A stretch of DNA of 22,287 bases, from the NCBI GenBank assembly GCA_964483175.1, contig CAZAAT010000040.1:1-22287 (forward strand), read 5' to 3'. The position numbers and the translations under genes are program-made. Positions 12,637 through 21,330 of this stretch are shown here, one piece after another (within the stretch, counting starts at the first letter, position 1; each line of letters begins with the position of its first letter). The notes beneath the pieces are model-generated. The model was not told the origin of the DNA. It searched no databases and saw only the letters and a program-made list of their open reading frames with translations. This DNA comes from JAAYHC01 sp964483175 (lineage in GTDB: Bacteria > Bacillota > UBA5301).

Positions 12637-14649
12637 ATGCAAAGGAACCTCCTGGCTATTTTAATCTGCCTGTCAATAGTGGTTCTTATTGGCGGAGTCG
12701 TTTTCGGGCTAGAAAAAGACGAAGCTGGCGAGGAGGAAACGACACTTGATCAGACGGTCAGTATCGCCAACGAGCATATTCGCATTGTAGTAAATGCTGA
12801 GTCCGAAAATACCGGCCGGTTTGCGCTGGAAACCACTGGGGGAGATCCGGACCGTACTACGGATGACGGGTTACCACTAATTTATGGTCGCCCCAAACCC
12901 TGGACCAGCTACACCACGATCAGAGTAGGTCAAGATGATTACGTTTTTGGTGGTCAGACGACTAAACGAGCTGGTCTAGGTGGCCTGTATGGTGAGGTTG
13001 TTGCCGGACCGATAATTCAAGGCGATGGTATTGATACGGTTGCCCATATTGGACCGCTCGAAGTTTTACAACGTATTGAATTTGCCATTAGTTCGACAAC
13101 AGGATATCGAGATTCGGCCCGGATTATCTATCGCGTGACCAACATCTCCGAGGAACCGCAGCAAGTAGGCTTACGGATCATGTTGGACACACTACTCGGC
13201 AGCAATGACGGGGCTCCGTTCCGTTTTGGCGAAGAAGCTATTTTGGATGATGCTCAGTATTGGCACGAAGCCCTGCCGGAATTTTGGCAAGCCTTCGATG
13301 CCTTGCGCGAACCGCGCGTAATTGCTCAGGGAACTTTGATTGGTCCCGACGTGACTAGACCCGATCGGATAGTTTTTTCGAACTGGGGTAGTTTCGCTGA
13401 TGGGCTTTGGGAGATTGATTTTCGACCAGGGCGGGAGTTTATGCGTCTTGGCGAGTTTGAACTTGATAGTGCGGTGGGTTTATATTGGGAGCCTCGCCTG
13501 CTAATGCCCGGGGAGAGCCGCACTTATGTAACCGGTTATGGTATGGGTGGATTAAGCATTAGCGCTGGAGAGTTGAGCCTAGGCTTGACCTCACCGGCAA
13601 CAGTTGCTTTAGGTAGTGATGGTAAGGCAAAAATCCCTGTGGTTGCTTACTTAGAAAATACCGGCGTCGGCATTGGTCGAGACTTGGTTATGACCTTGAG
13701 GGTTCCCAAAGGGATGAGTTTTGTCAGCGGTAGCCAGGCGTCAAAAACAATCGGCTATTTGCGCCCAAATCGGAGTACCCAAGCCAGCTGGGAATTGGAA
13801 GCAGATCAATCCTTGGCAGGCAAGACCGTCAGCCTGCGGGTAGAAGTCTCAGGACCTGATATTAAAACCGTGGCTGTAGAACGGCGCATCCGGATTTTAG
13901 AGCCGCCCAAACTAAACGTCACCTTAAAGCCGTATTTACGTGAGGATGAATCAGGCTACTATGTTATTGACACCTCAATTAGTAACGCCGGCCAGTCAAG
14001 TGCCTACAATGTCGAAGCGACTCTGGAGATCCCAGCGGGTTGGCAGGCTGCTCCACGAGAGCAGGTGAGCCGTCTTTTGGGAGAAATTGAACCTGGTGAA
14101 GAGCTCAGTTGGCAGTGGCAAGTCAGGCCGGAGGCAGTTGCCAAGGCTGATGGTTTCAAAGTCAACATTAAATCGACGAATACACAACCCAAAACGGTTG
14201 AGGTCAAGGATTTACAGGTTGATGAACCGAGGCCTCGGGTGACGCTCCAACCGAGGAGCCAAGATAATCAAGTTAATACCTTAGTTGCTGTAACAGTTAA
14301 TGCGCGTGAAATTCTGGGCTTTAGCGGTATTCGAGCAGTGGTTAATTACGATCCCAAATTCTTGGCCTTTCTCGGCTATAGCCGTGGAGAGCTTTGGGTA
14401 GATGCCGAAGGACAGACCATGGATTTTTGGGTTGATGTTAATTCTCATGCCGGGCAGCTGATTGTTGAGGGCAAGCTCCCGTCAGACGACGGCGTTTTTA
14501 CCGGGGAAGGCGAAGTTGTTGAATTCAAATTTCTCCCGTTAGCTCCTGGCAGATATCGGATTGATTTTGGCGAAGCACCGGTTGTATACACTTCGGTGCC
14601 CGGCCAGGATATCCAACTTGAAGTACAGTCGTTAGATGTTACCGAATAA
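12637..14649 (+). CDS. Large exported protein with Ig-like and C-terminal cohesin-like domains
   Basis: 670 residues. A signal peptide or membrane anchor covers about 1-24. An unrecognised beta-rich domain spans about 40-305 (with GLPLIYGRPKPWTSYTTIRV and VTNISEEPQQVGLRIMLDT, the latter typical of Ig-type folds). Two CARDB/NEW3-like modules follow, about 308-420 (YLENTGVGIGRDLVMTLRVPKG) and 421-532 (DTSISNAGQSSAYNVEATLE). The last domain, about 534-668, resembles a cohesin, with GFSGIRAVVNYDPKFLAFLG and a GEVVEFKFLPLAPG strand. Cohesins normally bind dockerins; no dockerin is seen here. There is no SLH domain, lipobox or sorting signal. AGGAGG (12624-12629) lies seven bases before the ATG, 15 bases after tonB. 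Its place in the exbBD-tonB cluster suggests it acts in the periplasm or at the cell surface. Function is unknown. Confidence 0.72.
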   Translation: MQRNLLAILICLSIVVLIGGVVFGLEKDEAGEEETTLDQTVSIANEHIRIVVNAESENTGRFALETTGGDPDRTTDDGLPLIYGRPKPWTSYTTIRVGQDDYVFGGQTTKRAGLGGLYGEVVAGPIIQGDGIDTVAHIGPLEVLQRIEFAISSTTGYRDSARIIYRVTNISEEPQQVGLRIMLDTLLGSNDGAPFRFGEEAILDDAQYWHEALPEFWQAFDALREPRVIAQGTLIGPDVTRPDRIVFSNWGSFADGLWEIDFRPGREFMRLGEFELDSAVGLYWEPRLLMPGESRTYVTGYGMGGLSISAGELSLGLTSPATVALGSDGKAKIPVVAYLENTGVGIGRDLVMTLRVPKGMSFVSGSQASKTIGYLRPNRSTQASWELEADQSLAGKTVSLRVEVSGPDIKTVAVERRIRILEPPKLNVTLKPYLREDESGYYVIDTSISNAGQSSAYNVEATLEIPAGWQAAPREQVSRLLGEIEPGEELSWQWQVRPEAVAKADGFKVNIKSTNTQPKTVEVKDLQVDEPRPRVTLQPRSQDNQVNTLVAVTVNAREILGFSGIRAVVNYDPKFLAFLGYSRGELWVDAEGQTMDFWVDVNSHAGQLIVEGKLPSDDGVFTGEGEVVEFKFLPLAPGRYRIDFGEAPVVYTSVPGQDIQLEVQSLDVTE

Positions 14650-14669
14650 AAAGGAGAGGTGTAATTGTA

Positions 14670-15521
14670 ATGGGAAAGAGATTGATTGCGGTTTTTGTCA
14701 GTTCTCTATTGGTGCTGACTCTTTGTCTACCAACCTATGCTGCCATTGAGATCAGGGATGTACCCACAGGCCACTGGGCGTATTCTGCTGTGCAGAGGTT
14801 GTTAGATAAAGGCTATCTCTCCTTGTATCAGGACCAAACATTTCGTGGTGAGAACCCTGTTGACCGATATACCTTTGCGGTGGTGGTAGCTCGAATCATT
14901 TCGGAGATGGCCATACTCTCCCCAACCTCTGCTGCGCCAGCTCCAGCGACCGAAAAACAAGACCAGGAGTTGCTTAAGCAGTTGACCACCGAGTTTAGAG
15001 ATGAGCTGGTCCAACTGGCTACTGTTGATGAGAGCCTCCGCAACAACCTGGTTGCAGCCTCCAAAGAAATCACCGTTTTGCGTGAAGATCTAAATAAGAT
15101 TTTGGTCCAAGTGTATCAGTTACAACAGTCTATTGCAGCTTTGGCAGGCACCTCTGATGAACTAGGCCAACGTCTTAGTTCGTTGGAAACAGATCACCAG
15201 AAGGATGTCCGTGATTTACAGGTTCTTTCCGACGAGGTCACACAGTTAAAGACCGAAATTAATCGACTAAACTCTGACAATCTAAGGCTAGAGCAGGAAA
15301 TTAGTGGTCTGGAAACAAAAATCGATGAAGAAGTGTTAACTAGAGCATCGGGTACTTTTATTCGCCAGCAATCCATGGAGAAGGATTTGCAACGCCTCGC
15401 CCAGGAGTTCGAAAGCTATCGGCGCAACTCAGAGGCTGAGATCGCCGATTTACAAACAAAAAATCAGTGGCTGTTTATGGGCGTAGTCGCCGCACTTCTG
15501 CTAGGAATAGTTGTCAATTAG
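14670..15521 (+). CDS. SLH-domain / long coiled-coil / C-terminal-anchor envelope protein (Omp-alpha-like)
   Basis: A 283-residue exported protein. A signal peptide covers 1-24 (after TYA). One SLH domain spans about 26-79 (IRDVPTGHWAYSAVQRL, TFRGENPVDRYTFA), followed by an Ala/Pro linker (about 82-94). A long coiled coil runs from about 97 to 265 with regular Leu heptads (LREDLNKILVQVYQLQQSI; LKTEINRLNSDNLRLEQEI). A C-terminal hydrophobic segment (LFMGVVAALLLGIVV, 268-282) ends the chain. Domain order equals the SLH protein at 9737 and Thermotoga Omp-alpha; the coiled coil is about twice as long as in the first copy. The usual TRxE motif of SLH domains is DRYT here, which may weaken wall binding. 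The RBS is AAGGAGAGGTG (14651-14661). It ends the cluster just before a strong terminator. Confidence 0.8.
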   Translation: MGKRLIAVFVSSLLVLTLCLPTYAAIEIRDVPTGHWAYSAVQRLLDKGYLSLYQDQTFRGENPVDRYTFAVVVARIISEMAILSPTSAAPAPATEKQDQELLKQLTTEFRDELVQLATVDESLRNNLVAASKEITVLREDLNKILVQVYQLQQSIAALAGTSDELGQRLSSLETDHQKDVRDLQVLSDEVTQLKTEINRLNSDNLRLEQEISGLETKIDEEVLTRASGTFIRQQSMEKDLQRLAQEFESYRRNSEAEIADLQTKNQWLFMGVVAALLLGIVVN

Positions 15522-15547
15522 AGCTGCTTAAAATAGTTAGCGAACGA

Positions 15548-15575
15548 AAAGGCGGGGGAAATCCCGCCTTTGTTG
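15548..15575 (+). terminator. Intrinsic terminator after the envelope cluster
   Basis: AAAGGCGGG (15548-15556) pairs perfectly with CCCGCCTTT (15563-15571) around the 6-base loop GGAAAT, followed by GTTGT. The 9-bp GC-rich stem with a T-rich end is a convincing terminator. It separates the SLH gene from miaB. Confidence 0.8.
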
Positions 15576-15617
15576 TATAATAATAAAGACAACATTAGCC
15601 AAAAGGAGTAATACTCA

Positions 15618-16952
15618 ATGAATAAAACATCCGCACCAGGATTTTTTATTACCACCCTTGGATGCCAAATGAATGAGCATGACTCGGAAAAAATTGCTGG
15701 TCTCTTGGAAGCTGCGGGTTATGTAGAGGTTTCGGAGATGGCGGGGGCCAAGTTTATCCTCTTTAATACCTGTTGTGTGCGGGAAAACCCTGAGAATAAA
15801 CTTTATGGGCGCTTGGGCGAGGTTAAACGGCTTAAAGAAGCTGATCCCGGAATAATCGTGGCTGTTTGCGGTTGTATGGTTCAACAGTCCGTTGAGCGGG
15901 ACAAGTTAGAGCAAGCTTACCCGTATGTAGATTTGATTTTTGGCACCCATAATCTCCACAGACTGCCCGAACTATTACTAAAAGTAGAGGCCGGCGAGCG
16001 AGTGATTGAGGTTTGGGATGAGGCGCGAGAAGAGGCTGAAGGAGTGCCGACCAAACGTGCAGATAACCTCAAAGCCTGGGTTAATATCACCTATGGCTGC
16101 GATAACTTCTGCTCTTACTGTATCGTGCCCTACGTTCGGGGAAGATGCCGTAGCCGCCAACTAGATCAGGTTCTTACTGAGATTAACGATTTAGTTAACC
16201 AGGGGTTTAGAGAAGTAACTCTGCTCGGTCAAAATGTAAATGCCTTCGGTAAAGACCTAACTCCGCCAGTAGATTTCGCGGACCTGTTAGCCGAGGTAAA
16301 TAAGATTCCCGATTTGTGGCGCATTCGCTTCACCACATCTCATCCCAGAGATGTCAATGACAAAATGATTGCCAGCCTGGCTGAACTGGACAAAGTCTGT
16401 GAGCATTTACATTTACCCTTGCAATCAGGGAGTACGGAAATTTTGCGGCGTATGAACCGTGGGTACTCGTCAGATGACTATTTGCGTCTCGTCGAAAAGA
16501 TCAAGACAGCGGTACCGGATATTAGTCTGACTACCGACATTATCGTCGGTTTCCCCGGCGAGACCGACGAAGATTTTGCTGAGACTATGCGAGTTGTCAA
16601 CGAGGTGAAGTATGATTCGGCCTTTACTTTTGTCTATTCTCCTCGGGTAGGGACGCCGGCCGCTAAAATGCAGAATCAGGTTTCTGAGGAGGTCAAAAAG
16701 GAACGAATAATGCATTTGGTTGAAGTCCAAAAAGAAATCAGCACAAAAGCAAATCAAGACTACCTGGGGCGGATTGTTGAAGTGTTAGTTGAAGGTCCGA
16801 GCAAAACTGACTCAAAAGTATTAGCTTCACGGACGCGGACTAATAAGTTGGTACATTTTCCGGGTTCAGCTGATCTAATCGGCAAGTTAGTTGAGGTCAA
16901 AATAATTGAAGCGACTCCGTGGACTTTACATGGTGAAGTGTTAACGAGGTAG
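15618..16952 (+). CDS. miaB: tRNA-2-methylthio-N6-dimethylallyladenosine synthase
   Basis: A 444-residue radical-SAM methylthiotransferase that converts i6A37 to ms2i6A37 in tRNAs reading UNN codons. The N-terminal UPF0004 domain carries the second iron-sulfur cluster ligands C16 (GCQMN), C52 (NTC) and C86 (GCM). The radical SAM motif CxxxCxxC is C161, C165, C168 in YGCDNFCSYCIVPYVRGR. The C-terminal TRAM domain (about 380-444) is present. The PYVRGRCRSR stretch fits MiaB, and the neighbouring miaA at the window end supports this over MtaB or RimO. AAAGGAG (about 15601-15607) precedes the ATG. It begins the miaB-mutS-mutL-methyltransferase-miaA run, and mutS follows six bases after its stop. 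Confidence 0.96.
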   Translation: MNKTSAPGFFITTLGCQMNEHDSEKIAGLLEAAGYVEVSEMAGAKFILFNTCCVRENPENKLYGRLGEVKRLKEADPGIIVAVCGCMVQQSVERDKLEQAYPYVDLIFGTHNLHRLPELLLKVEAGERVIEVWDEAREEAEGVPTKRADNLKAWVNITYGCDNFCSYCIVPYVRGRCRSRQLDQVLTEINDLVNQGFREVTLLGQNVNAFGKDLTPPVDFADLLAEVNKIPDLWRIRFTTSHPRDVNDKMIASLAELDKVCEHLHLPLQSGSTEILRRMNRGYSSDDYLRLVEKIKTAVPDISLTTDIIVGFPGETDEDFAETMRVVNEVKYDSAFTFVYSPRVGTPAAKMQNQVSEEVKKERIMHLVEVQKEISTKANQDYLGRIVEVLVEGPSKTDSKVLASRTRTNKLVHFPGSADLIGKLVEVKIIEATPWTLHGEVLTR

Positions 16953-16958
16953 CAGAAG

Positions 16959-19586
16959 ATGAATGCACTTACACCGATGATGGCCCAATACTTGGGTATA
17001 AAAGAACAGTATCAGGATTGCATTCTACTATTTAGACTCGGCGATTTCTATGAAATGTTTGGTGAGGATGCCATCCGCGCTGCGAAAATCCTGGAGATCA
17101 CTCTAACAAGTCGTGGTCAGGGGCGTTCCGGAGAGATCCCTATGTGCGGGGTTCCTTATCATGCTGTTGATGGTTATATAGCTAAGCTGATCTCGGAGGG
17201 CTGTAAAGTAGCAATTTGTGATCAGGTTGAGGACCCCAAAAAGGCCAAAGGTGTGGTCAGGCGAGAGGTAACCCGGGTAATCACGCCAGGGACGGTGATT
17301 GATAAGCAGTTGCTTCAAGACCGGGTCAGCAATTATCTAGTCGCTTTGGCAGTTCACCGCCAGAGTTGGGGCCTGGCTTATCTAGATGTTTCGACCGGTC
17401 AATTTGCTACCGCCCAGATCGACGGGGCAGATGCAGTGCAAAAGTTACATGAAGAGTTATACCGGCTGCAACCTGCAGAAATCATCATTTCTGAGGATAC
17501 GGTCGCGACCAAAGAAGTTGCAGCTGCTATTAGTGAGGCTGGCTCCAATATCAGAACTCCGATGGTATCGCCCTTTCGTAGTTATGCCTTCACACTACCG
17601 AAAGCTACCCAGATACTTCTAAAGCACTTCAATGTATCTGCGCTAGATAGTTTTGGTTGTGCACATCTGCCAGCAGCTACTTGCGCGGCCGGTGCTCTAT
17701 TAGCCTTTGTTGATGAAACGCAGAAGCGGACGCTAAGCCATATTACGAGACTTGTAACTTACAACTTACACAGTTTCATGCCGCTAGACCCGGCCACCCG
17801 CCGAAACCTTGAGTTAACCGAGACTATCCGTGGTAGCCGACGTCAGGGCAGTTTGTTATCGGTTTTAGACCAGACACAAACCTCTATTGGTGGTCGAACG
17901 TTGAGACACTGGATTGAATCTCCTTTAGTCGACTCCCAGGCCATTAATGAACGTTTAGAAGGGGTTGCTGAGCTGGTTGATAACCAGCAAGCCTGTGGCG
18001 AACTACGCCAGGCCTTATCAGCTATTTATGATCTTGAGCGACTGGCAAGTAAGATCTCTTATGGGGTTGTCAATGCACGCGAATTACAGTCTTTAGCCCA
18101 ATCTTGCAGTAGGTTGCCTGCAGTTATTGCGATATTGGGGAAGCTTCGGGCTCCGATCTTAGTTGACTTGTGTAAAGAGATTGACCCTTTGGATGATTTG
18201 GTCGAGCTGATTACCAACAGCATTGTAGATGACCCACCGATAAACTTACGCGAGGGAGGCTTAATTAAACCTAGTTTCAATGCCGAGCTGGACGAACTCC
18301 GCTTAAAAGCCATGGAGGGCAAGAATTGGATATCATCGTTGCAGCAACGCGAACGCGAGCGCACAGGGATTAAAAGCCTCAAGGTCGGATTTAATAAAGT
18401 ATTCGGCTATTATATTGAGGTGACTCGCAGTAACCTGGAAGCAGTTCCGGAAGATTACATTCGTAAACAAACATTAGCTAACGCCGAACGCTACATTACT
18501 CCCGAGCTCAAAGAATGGGAGTCTGTTGTCCTGGGCGCTCAGGAACGAATCCAGGATCTCGAATATGACTTGTTTATTCAGGTTAGGGAAGAGGTCAATG
18601 CACAGGTGGCAAGGGTTCAGCGGTCGGCCCGTGCGATCGGAAAGATCGATGCTTTGGCCTCATTGGCATACGTGGCGGTCAGTAAGAATTATGTACGCCC
18701 ACAAGTAGACGATGGTTATGAGGTTAAGATTATCGACGGTCGGCATCCGGTCGTCGAGCAGCTATCTCCCATTGGTGCTTTTGTTCCCAACGATACTATT
18801 CTGGATGAGGGCAACTACATACTATTGCTCACCGGTCCAAACATGGCCGGGAAATCAACTTATTTGCGCCAAGTAGCCCTGATTGTACTAATGGCCCAGA
18901 TCGGCTCCTTTGTGCCGGCCAAAGAGGCCAAAATTGGTGTAGTAGACCGCATCTTTACCAGAGTTGGCGCGGCTGATGATCTGGCCACAGGTCAAAGTAC
19001 ATTTATGGTGGAGATGAATGAGGTAGCCAATATCTTGAACCATGCTACAAACCGTAGCCTGATCATTCTAGACGAGGTCGGCAGGGGGACAAGCACTTTT
19101 GATGGACTCAGTATTGCTTGGGCAATTACCGAATATCTGCTTGGCGGAGGGAATATTAAGGCTAAGACCTTGTTTGCCACGCATTACCATGAGCTTACCG
19201 AATTAGCAGAAAGCTACCAAGGACTGGTTAACTTGTCAGTTGCGGTCAAAAAAGAAGCCGGGCAGATTGTCTTTTTACGAAAAGTAGTTCCGGGTGCGAC
19301 GGATAGAAGTTACGGCATTGAGGTAGCTCGCTTAGCCGGGTTGCCTCAGTGGATAATTGCTCGGGCTCGGCAAATCTTGTCTAAGCTCGAGTCCAGCCAA
19401 AAGTCAGATCTGCCTTTGACCGAACTTTTAAATCGAAGTGTGGATCAGTTATCGCTGTTTGCCCAGAATGACCCCGATCCGGATCCGATTCGAGAGGAAT
19501 TAGCAGAGCTAGACCTTGATGCACTTTCGCCGCGGGAGGCGCTGAATATTTTGTATGACTGGAAGCATAAAGGGGGAGAAGCCTAG
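16959..19586 (+). CDS. mutS: DNA mismatch repair protein MutS
   Basis: An 875-residue ATPase that recognises mismatches and small loops and recruits MutL. The mismatch-reading Phe-x-Glu motif is visible in GDFYEMF (F30, E32). The connector, lever and clamp domains occupy the middle. The Walker A loop is TGPNMAGKST (G626 to S633), the Walker B region LIILDEVGRGTSTFDG (D705, E706), and ATHYHEL follows in the dimer interface. Length is slightly above E. coli MutS (853). The C-terminal tail (DLPLTELLNRSVDQLSLF) is typical for Bacillota MutS1, so this is MutS1 and not MutS2 (no Smr domain). Its stop shares one base with the mutL GTG (TAGTG, 19584-19588), so the pair is translationally coupled. Confidence 0.97.
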   Translation: MNALTPMMAQYLGIKEQYQDCILLFRLGDFYEMFGEDAIRAAKILEITLTSRGQGRSGEIPMCGVPYHAVDGYIAKLISEGCKVAICDQVEDPKKAKGVVRREVTRVITPGTVIDKQLLQDRVSNYLVALAVHRQSWGLAYLDVSTGQFATAQIDGADAVQKLHEELYRLQPAEIIISEDTVATKEVAAAISEAGSNIRTPMVSPFRSYAFTLPKATQILLKHFNVSALDSFGCAHLPAATCAAGALLAFVDETQKRTLSHITRLVTYNLHSFMPLDPATRRNLELTETIRGSRRQGSLLSVLDQTQTSIGGRTLRHWIESPLVDSQAINERLEGVAELVDNQQACGELRQALSAIYDLERLASKISYGVVNARELQSLAQSCSRLPAVIAILGKLRAPILVDLCKEIDPLDDLVELITNSIVDDPPINLREGGLIKPSFNAELDELRLKAMEGKNWISSLQQRERERTGIKSLKVGFNKVFGYYIEVTRSNLEAVPEDYIRKQTLANAERYITPELKEWESVVLGAQERIQDLEYDLFIQVREEVNAQVARVQRSARAIGKIDALASLAYVAVSKNYVRPQVDDGYEVKIIDGRHPVVEQLSPIGAFVPNDTILDEGNYILLLTGPNMAGKSTYLRQVALIVLMAQIGSFVPAKEAKIGVVDRIFTRVGAADDLATGQSTFMVEMNEVANILNHATNRSLIILDEVGRGTSTFDGLSIAWAITEYLLGGGNIKAKTLFATHYHELTELAESYQGLVNLSVAVKKEAGQIVFLRKVVPGATDRSYGIEVARLAGLPQWIIARARQILSKLESSQKSDLPLTELLNRSVDQLSLFAQNDPDPDPIREELAELDLDALSPREALNILYDWKHKGGEA

Positions 19587-21325
19587 TGCGGAAGATAAAA
19601 GTTCTTCCGGATCAGATCATCAACTTAATTGCCGCCGGAGAAGTGGTTGAACGTCCGGCATCGGTGGTAAAAGAGTTAGTTGAAAACTCACTGGATGCTT
19701 CCGCCAGTCGAATCATCATTGAAACGTTCGGTGCCGGAAGAGATTTAATCAGAGTCAGCGATAATGGAACAGGTATTTCGAAAGATGAACTAAGTTTGGC
19801 ACTGCGGCGCCATGCAACCAGCAAGTTAAGTAATCTCGATCAGCTATGGCGCTTACAGTCATTCGGGTTCAGGGGGGAAGCTCTCGCCAGTATTGCCGAA
19901 ATTTCCAAGGTGGAATTAATTAGTAAAGTTGCTTCAGCCGATACCGGCTATGCTCTTACCGTTGAGGGCGGTAAAACTGTTGCGCCGATTAGAGCAGTAG
20001 GAACGGCTGTGGGCACCAGAATATCGGTTGAAGACCTTTTTTACAATACCCCAGCCAGAGCCAAATACCTCAAAAGCCAATCTGGGGAGAATCGTCAGAT
20101 AATTAAAGTTGTGCAAGATATTGCTCTGGCCAATCCACAAGTTTCATTTACTCTGATAGTTGAAGGACAGACAAGGATCAAGACTCCGGGGACCGGAGGA
20201 CCGCTGGGTGCAGCGGCGGCGATTTTTGGCTTAGAGTTTGCGGCAAAGTTGGTTGAGATCAATGCTGAAAACGCTTTCGGCAAGGTAAACGGCTGGTTGG
20301 GGGAGGTGGGGCACTATGCCAGCACCAGATCCCAACAGGTCTTTTCAGTTAACCGCCGGGTTTTTCAACACGCTCCCTTTGTCTTTGCCGTAGAAAATGC
20401 CCATAAAGGATTGCTCCCGGTACGACGTTTTCCGGTTTTTGCCATCGATATTACTATCGATGCCTCAGCTGTTGATGTTAATGTTCACCCAGCCAAATTG
20501 GAGGTGCGATTTCAACATGAGGCCGAGATCCGCAGCTTACTTTATCATGCTGTCAAAGAGGCCTTAGAAAACAAGAGCCAGAAGCAACCTGCTAATAGAT
20601 TATCAAACAGTACTGTTGCGACGTCTGAGCTTCCACGTTATCAGGAACAGGGAGCGCTTCCAGTCGTTTATCCGCTTCAGGACCCTCGCCCGACACCACC
20701 ACCGACCGTGACTGTTGTGCGGGAACCGATCTCTGATGAGCAGTTCAGCTACTTCGGCCAGCTTAACGATACTTACTTGATCTGGGAGCACCAAGGTGAT
20801 TTGGTCCTGCTGGATCAGCATGCTGCTCATGAGCGGATTCTCTTCGAAGAGATTTTGGCTGCTTTATCAAAAGGCCATTTAAATCAACAGGAGCTCTTGT
20901 TTCCCCAGGTCCTTCACCTAGCAGCGAATGAAATTGAAACGGTGTGGAGCTGCAAAGAAGCATTGGAAAGGTTGGGTTTCACTCTTGAAGACTTTGGCGG
21001 CAACTGTTTATTACTGCGTGCCTTACCGATCTTGTTGGCCGGAACCCCGGCTGAGGCTGATTTGCGAGCTACGATCACTGAGTTAGCTGCGGTATTTGAA
21101 GCTAGTCCAGATAAAGAAGGGGCGGTACAAGATTATTATTGGCGAGCAGCCCAGATAGCTGCCTGTCATGGGGCAATCCGTGCCGGGCAAAAGCTTGATG
21201 TTCACCAGGCCAAAAAACTTATTGTTGATTGGCTTGCCCTGGGAATTCCTACTTGTCCCCATGGACGGCCGATTGTCCACCGGTTTAACCAAGAGGGGTT
21301 GGCTAAGTTATTTTTACGGAGCTAG
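19586..21325 (+). CDS. mutL: DNA mismatch repair protein MutL with intact endonuclease motifs
   Basis: A 579-residue protein starting with GTG directly at the mutS stop; AAGGGGGAG (about 19570-19578) is its RBS. The N-terminal GHKL ATPase has AAGEVVERPASVVKELVENS, DNGTGI, FGFRGEALASI and the ATP-lid region NTPARAKYLK. The C-terminal dimerisation domain carries the nuclease set used by MutL of organisms without MutH: DQHAAHERILFEE (D410, H412, E416), ACHGAIRAG (526-534) and CPHGRP (557-562). It should therefore nick the new DNA strand itself. A variable, Pro-rich linker (about 335-380) joins the halves. The next gene starts six bases after its stop, with that gene's RBS lying inside the end of mutL. 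Confidence 0.96.
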   Translation: MRKIKVLPDQIINLIAAGEVVERPASVVKELVENSLDASASRIIIETFGAGRDLIRVSDNGTGISKDELSLALRRHATSKLSNLDQLWRLQSFGFRGEALASIAEISKVELISKVASADTGYALTVEGGKTVAPIRAVGTAVGTRISVEDLFYNTPARAKYLKSQSGENRQIIKVVQDIALANPQVSFTLIVEGQTRIKTPGTGGPLGAAAAIFGLEFAAKLVEINAENAFGKVNGWLGEVGHYASTRSQQVFSVNRRVFQHAPFVFAVENAHKGLLPVRRFPVFAIDITIDASAVDVNVHPAKLEVRFQHEAEIRSLLYHAVKEALENKSQKQPANRLSNSTVATSELPRYQEQGALPVVYPLQDPRPTPPPTVTVVREPISDEQFSYFGQLNDTYLIWEHQGDLVLLDQHAAHERILFEEILAALSKGHLNQQELLFPQVLHLAANEIETVWSCKEALERLGFTLEDFGGNCLLLRALPILLAGTPAEADLRATITELAAVFEASPDKEGAVQDYYWRAAQIAACHGAIRAGQKLDVHQAKKLIVDWLALGIPTCPHGRPIVHRFNQEGLAKLFLRS

Positions 21326-21330
21326 CTGGG

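Noticed and set aside
15576..15581. Perfect TATAAT as -10 of a miaB promoter
   Set aside because: The -35 position falls in the terminator stem (CGGGGG) with no match, and there is no extended -10. A miaB promoter probably exists nearby but cannot be fixed.
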